From assembly GCA_004151065.3 (NCBI GenBank), contig NWUY0305028976.1, forward strand, positions 1 to 10,053: DNA of 10,053 bases. Direction: 5' to 3'. The stretch is from Larix sibirica (taxonomy: Eukaryota; Streptophyta; Pinopsida; Pinales; Pinaceae). Below the pieces are notes generated by a model. The model saw nothing but the letters and a program-made list of their open reading frames with translations, was not told the origin of the DNA and made no database searches. Positions 7,764 through 10,053 of the stretch are shown one piece after another. The translations under genes were made by a program, and so were the position numbers. Numbering within the stretch: the first letter of the stretch is position 1; every line of letters starts with the position of its first letter.

Positions 7764-7798
7764 AATAAAAATTCTCATCTGTTCTTCTCAAAAAAAAA
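7764..7798 (+). promoter_or_regulatory. Polyadenylation signal and genomic A9 run
   Basis: AATAAA lies at 7764-7769, about 220 bp after the frame end at 7546. Twenty bases further on, an A9 run occupies 7790-7798. AATAAA, then about 20 bases, then an A tract is what a reverse-transcribed mRNA leaves in the genome. It could equally be an ordinary 3' end next to a chance A run. No target-site duplication was identified. Confidence 0.45.
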
Positions 7799-7889
7799 CC
7801 AACAAACCAAATGAAAGGCAGAGTCCATTAACAAAGCTTGCTTAAAAATTTTAGGGAGTCTCCCCAAGTCTTCAGGTGGGCCGAGCCCT

Positions 7890-8160
7890 TAACAGACCAT
7901 TACCCTACAGCTGCACCAATTTGTCCTTGATGGCAACTTAGAACTCATCCCATGTCAAGGCTTGTGTGGCACCAAGATTCTATTTGCACTCACATAAATT
8001 CTCCCACCATAGCAAAGCTTTTTCGCGAAGGCAACTTTGTCTTCATCCATGAATTGTTGTACTTCATTAAAGGAATCTATTCACCTCAGTGAATCATCAA
8101 GTTGCAAGGCATCCATCTGATTGCCATCGAATGAAATCTCTGCCTTGGTTTCCGCTTAAA
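7890..8160 (-). pseudogene. Decayed Ty3/gypsy-type gag fragment (retrotransposon gag domain)
   Basis: On the minus strand the pieces, in order, are AEISFDGNQMDALQLDD (about 8145-8094), MDEDKVAFAK (about 8050-8018), ALLWWENL (8018-7995), ALTWDEF (7961-7941) and AIKDKLVQL (about 7934-7906). This order matches the retrotransposon gag domain of plant Ty3/gypsy elements, whose product is the capsid protein. Stop codons interrupt it after CECK, after WDEF and after LVQL, and the segment between AFAK and ALLWW is shortened. No zinc knuckle, protease or polymerase follows within the window, so only a fragment remains. Upstream minus-strand sequence to about 8395 (MNQGMEDKLQSHAR) may be the coiled N-terminal part of the same gag. 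Confidence 0.7.
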
Positions 8161-8395
8161 GAGAGGAACCCAAAATCAACAACAAACTGCATCCTCCATA
8201 ACTACTTGCTTATTGTTTAAGTTGCTCCCAGAGTGCTGTTGTTGGGTGTTAACCTGCAATGCTTAGACAAAAGAATTGAATTCTGCAGCAAATGGGCAAT
8301 GTTAGACCCAACTTTCAAGTTCAAGGGAAGCAATTTCAGCCACGAGCATGACTCTGTAATTTGTCCTCCATTCCCTGATTCATCTTAGAGCAAGT

Positions 8396-9343
8396 CTTGA
8401 CCATAAAACAACAATTACATGCAAACCATTGCTCATATGCAACTTTCATCTATGATAGTGCACTAAGTGGGATTAACACATCAACAACAACAACTGCAAT
8501 GCCTTTATCTTACAACACAGTGAACTGGATATATTGTTATGGCAAGCCGCAAGACAATTTTATAAAATTTTACTCAAAAAACATAAATGAATTCATACAA
8601 AACATATGCAATTGGACAAACAATTGGGCATAATCAACATCAAATTTTTATTGAAGAATAAGTCTACACAGGAAAGATATGAACAACTTGAAGCTCAATA
8701 TCTATTATCATTTATCAACTAACTACCTATCCATTAACTCTACAACAACACCAAACCAATATGATCTAAGGGAGATGAATATATAATACATGCTGAGGCC
8801 CGAAGGGAATACAAAGCATTTCACATCCCATCTATTTATCTCACAATAAAATAATGTACAAGTGTCAAGAAGATGAAGAGTCAGAGAAGGAGACGACAAT
8901 CCATTATGACCATCAGGGTTCCACTCTTGACTATTTGCTAAATTGTCCATCCACATCAGCACGCCTGCATTGAGTTAAGCTATGTGACTGCATTCGAGGT
9001 TGTGTGCTTGGGTCAGCTCCTGGGTGCATACAACTGAAATATAACACAACTGACTGTCATTGTGATGCACGCAAAAACTGAACTGTTGGGTGCACTCATA
9101 TTGAGACATCTATAGGCTGAATTCTTCTCTAGCATGATTATTTCAGTGAAGGACTTTTAAGTTTTGTCAATCCCCAACTCTTTTACAAATCAGAGCTATA
9201 TCCGCAGGACAGAAATGTATCAAAGCTGTAGTGTAAAGCCACAGAACAGAATAGTGGTCGCTAGGCTGCAATACTAAAAAGAAAAGCTTATGAGATGTGG
9301 TAAGCCTGCAGGGCAGTACTTTTAAATTTTTGGATTAATTTTA
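8396..9343. other. Stretch with no gene recognised
   Basis: Two open frames here (plus 8397-8633 and minus 8723-8962) are short and show no domain, codon pattern or splice context to support them. A brief protein-like run (TQERYEQLEAQYLLSFIN, about 8665-8720, plus) has no start or partner. No tRNA, LTR or long repeat was seen. Confidence 0.35.
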
Positions 9344-9436
9344 ATGACTTACACGTTGGGAATTACTAGAGAGTTCAAGAAGATTGAGGAAGAGCAAGAG
9401 TACCTGAAGGAAGTTGAAGAGGCAAATGCAGAATGA
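9344..9436 (+). CDS. Very short acidic ORF, possible terminal exon
   Basis: ATG at 9344 to TGA at 9434-9436 gives 30 residues, ending in a highly charged helix (REFKKIEEEQEYLKEVEEAN). A possible splice acceptor, ...TTACTAG, precedes AGAGTTC at about 9370 after a T-rich stretch, so this may be the last exon of a gene whose other exons are not visible, or a relic of one. The family is not recognised, and no polyadenylation signal was identified directly after it. Chance is a serious alternative at this length. Confidence 0.2.
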   Translation: MTYTLGITREFKKIEEEQEYLKEVEEANAE

Positions 9437-9474
9437 AGTGTAACATTCAGAGAATGAATGCTAATGCTGAGACA

Positions 9475-9626
9475 GACAAACTACATTGAGATAGCAATTT
9501 GCATCCAGTAGAGTGTAGAGTTTTAATGTTTTTTCGATGGTGTTGGGAATGACTGCTGACAAACTAATTTGGGCTAGCACGCTACATCCGATAGAAACTA
9601 GAATTTTTAATGTTCTTTCAAAGGTG
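9475..9626 (+). repeat. Diverged tandem duplication, two units, period about 83 bp
   Basis: Unit a (9475-9542) and unit b (9558-9626) both begin GACAAACTA, share TAGCA, CATCC, TAGA, TTTTAATGTT and TTTC, and end GGTG. Aligned by eye with one gap, about 51 of 69 positions agree (about 74%). No third unit was found, and neither unit carries a convincing reading frame. Confidence 0.6.
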
Positions 9627-9717
9627 ACCGATTCAATAAATAGAGCAATATAGATGACAACAATTTGTAATTACACATCCAAATGATTTATCATTGGACT
9701 TCAGCTATCTCAGTAAC

Positions 9718-9738
9718 CCAATGATCGGTGATCATTGG
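9718..9738. repeat. Perfect short inverted repeat
   Basis: CCAATGATC (9718-9726) and GATCATTGG (9730-9738) are exact reverse complements around the 3-base loop GGT. The outer bases give CCAAT facing ATTGG. This could form a small hairpin or be a symmetric protein site, but no neighbouring gene supports either role. Confidence 0.5.
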
Positions 9739-10053
9739 TCTCTCACTCTGCACAAAAACGTTGTTCATGTAAGCCAACATTTTGTAACAATTTCCTGTAT
9801 TAATCTATGACATTTTTCCAAAAATAGAAAAGAACTTCTATAACAGACATTGGAATTGCAATATGTGGCACATCTTTCACATTCATGTTGCATCCTGAAC
9901 TTCTTGCTGCAAATTACTCAACAATGTGAGTTCTACCATACTCAAGGCTCAAAGAAAAATATGGAATAGTTTTCATTAAATATAGGTATGGGCTCCATGT
10001 TGGATAGGATTCTCTGATTTGAGAATCAGTAATAAAAATATGATGGAAATCTA
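9739..10053. other. End of window, no gene recognised
   Basis: AT-rich sequence without a supported reading frame. A minus-strand frame with few stops lies at about 9920-9800 but has no start, motif or splice context I can defend. Confidence 0.3.

Noticed and set aside
8397-8633. Plus-strand 78-codon frame
   Set aside because: Thr/Asn-rich translation of AT-rich sequence, with no motif, regulatory context or splice support.
8723-8962. Minus-strand 79-codon frame
   Set aside because: No recognisable domain or gene context; the length is within chance expectation for the window.
9920-9946. Minus-strand LEYGRTHIV, resembling the N-terminal region of plant acyl-protein thioesterase-like esterases
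   Set aside because: Only about eight residues agree, a stop follows almost at once, and none of the catalytic motifs is present; probably chance.
1-10053. CRISPR array, bacterial operon or prophage
   Set aside because: There are no regularly spaced short repeats, no ribosome-binding-site-led gene clusters and no phage genes; the content is that of a plant nuclear genome.

Overview
The window looks like repeat-rich nuclear DNA of a seed plant. Supporting this are low GC, a plant L1-type LINE with the DUF4283 / CCHC / endonuclease / reverse transcriptase / zf-RVT domain order, a nuclear-type tRNA-Gln(CUG)-like gene, short LTR-like repeats with an initiator-Met primer site, and a decayed plant Ty3/gypsy gag. 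The LINE subtype and the way elements sit inside one another would suit a large-genome gymnosperm, but nothing here proves that.

Layout. Positions 1-424 hold one and a half units of a short, non-coding, LTR-like repeat (TRIM-like). Each unit has an LTR of about 106 bp running TG...CA, then a primer site close to TGGTATCAGAG, then a short internal region. A nearly full-length but dead LINE on the minus strand fills about 440-5467. Its ORF1 runs 5368 to 4086 and its ORF2 runs 4086 to 427, and the two overlap by one base (TAATG). Many nonsense codons and several frameshifts break both. A further truncated copy of the short repeat follows at 5459-5716, and then a tRNA-Gln-like gene on the minus strand (5754-5824).

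From 5825 to 7000 the sequence is AT-rich and mostly unassigned. It contains a TATA-like motif near 6496 and a short protein-like open stretch (6557-6754). A plus-strand reading frame of unknown function (start at 7129, broken or ending at 7485, with a protein-like continuation in another frame to 7546) is followed by a 3'-UTR-like stretch, AATAAA at 7764 and an A9 run at 7790. This is either the 3' part of a gene or a processed retrocopy. A decayed Ty3/gypsy gag fragment on the minus strand follows (about 7890-8160, perhaps up to 8395). The remainder to 10053 holds no clear gene. It has a diverged tandem duplication (9475-9626), a small perfect inverted repeat (9718-9738) and a short acidic ORF tail (9344-9436).

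The genes do not form a pathway. The window is a record of successive insertions: a short LTR-like array, a LINE within it, and nearby retroelement and possible retrocopy debris. I found no evidence of a new functional system. The points most worth following up are the tandem LTR/PBS units, the contradictory junctions of the LINE, its lack of a 3' UTR, and the possible retrocopy at 7129-7798.
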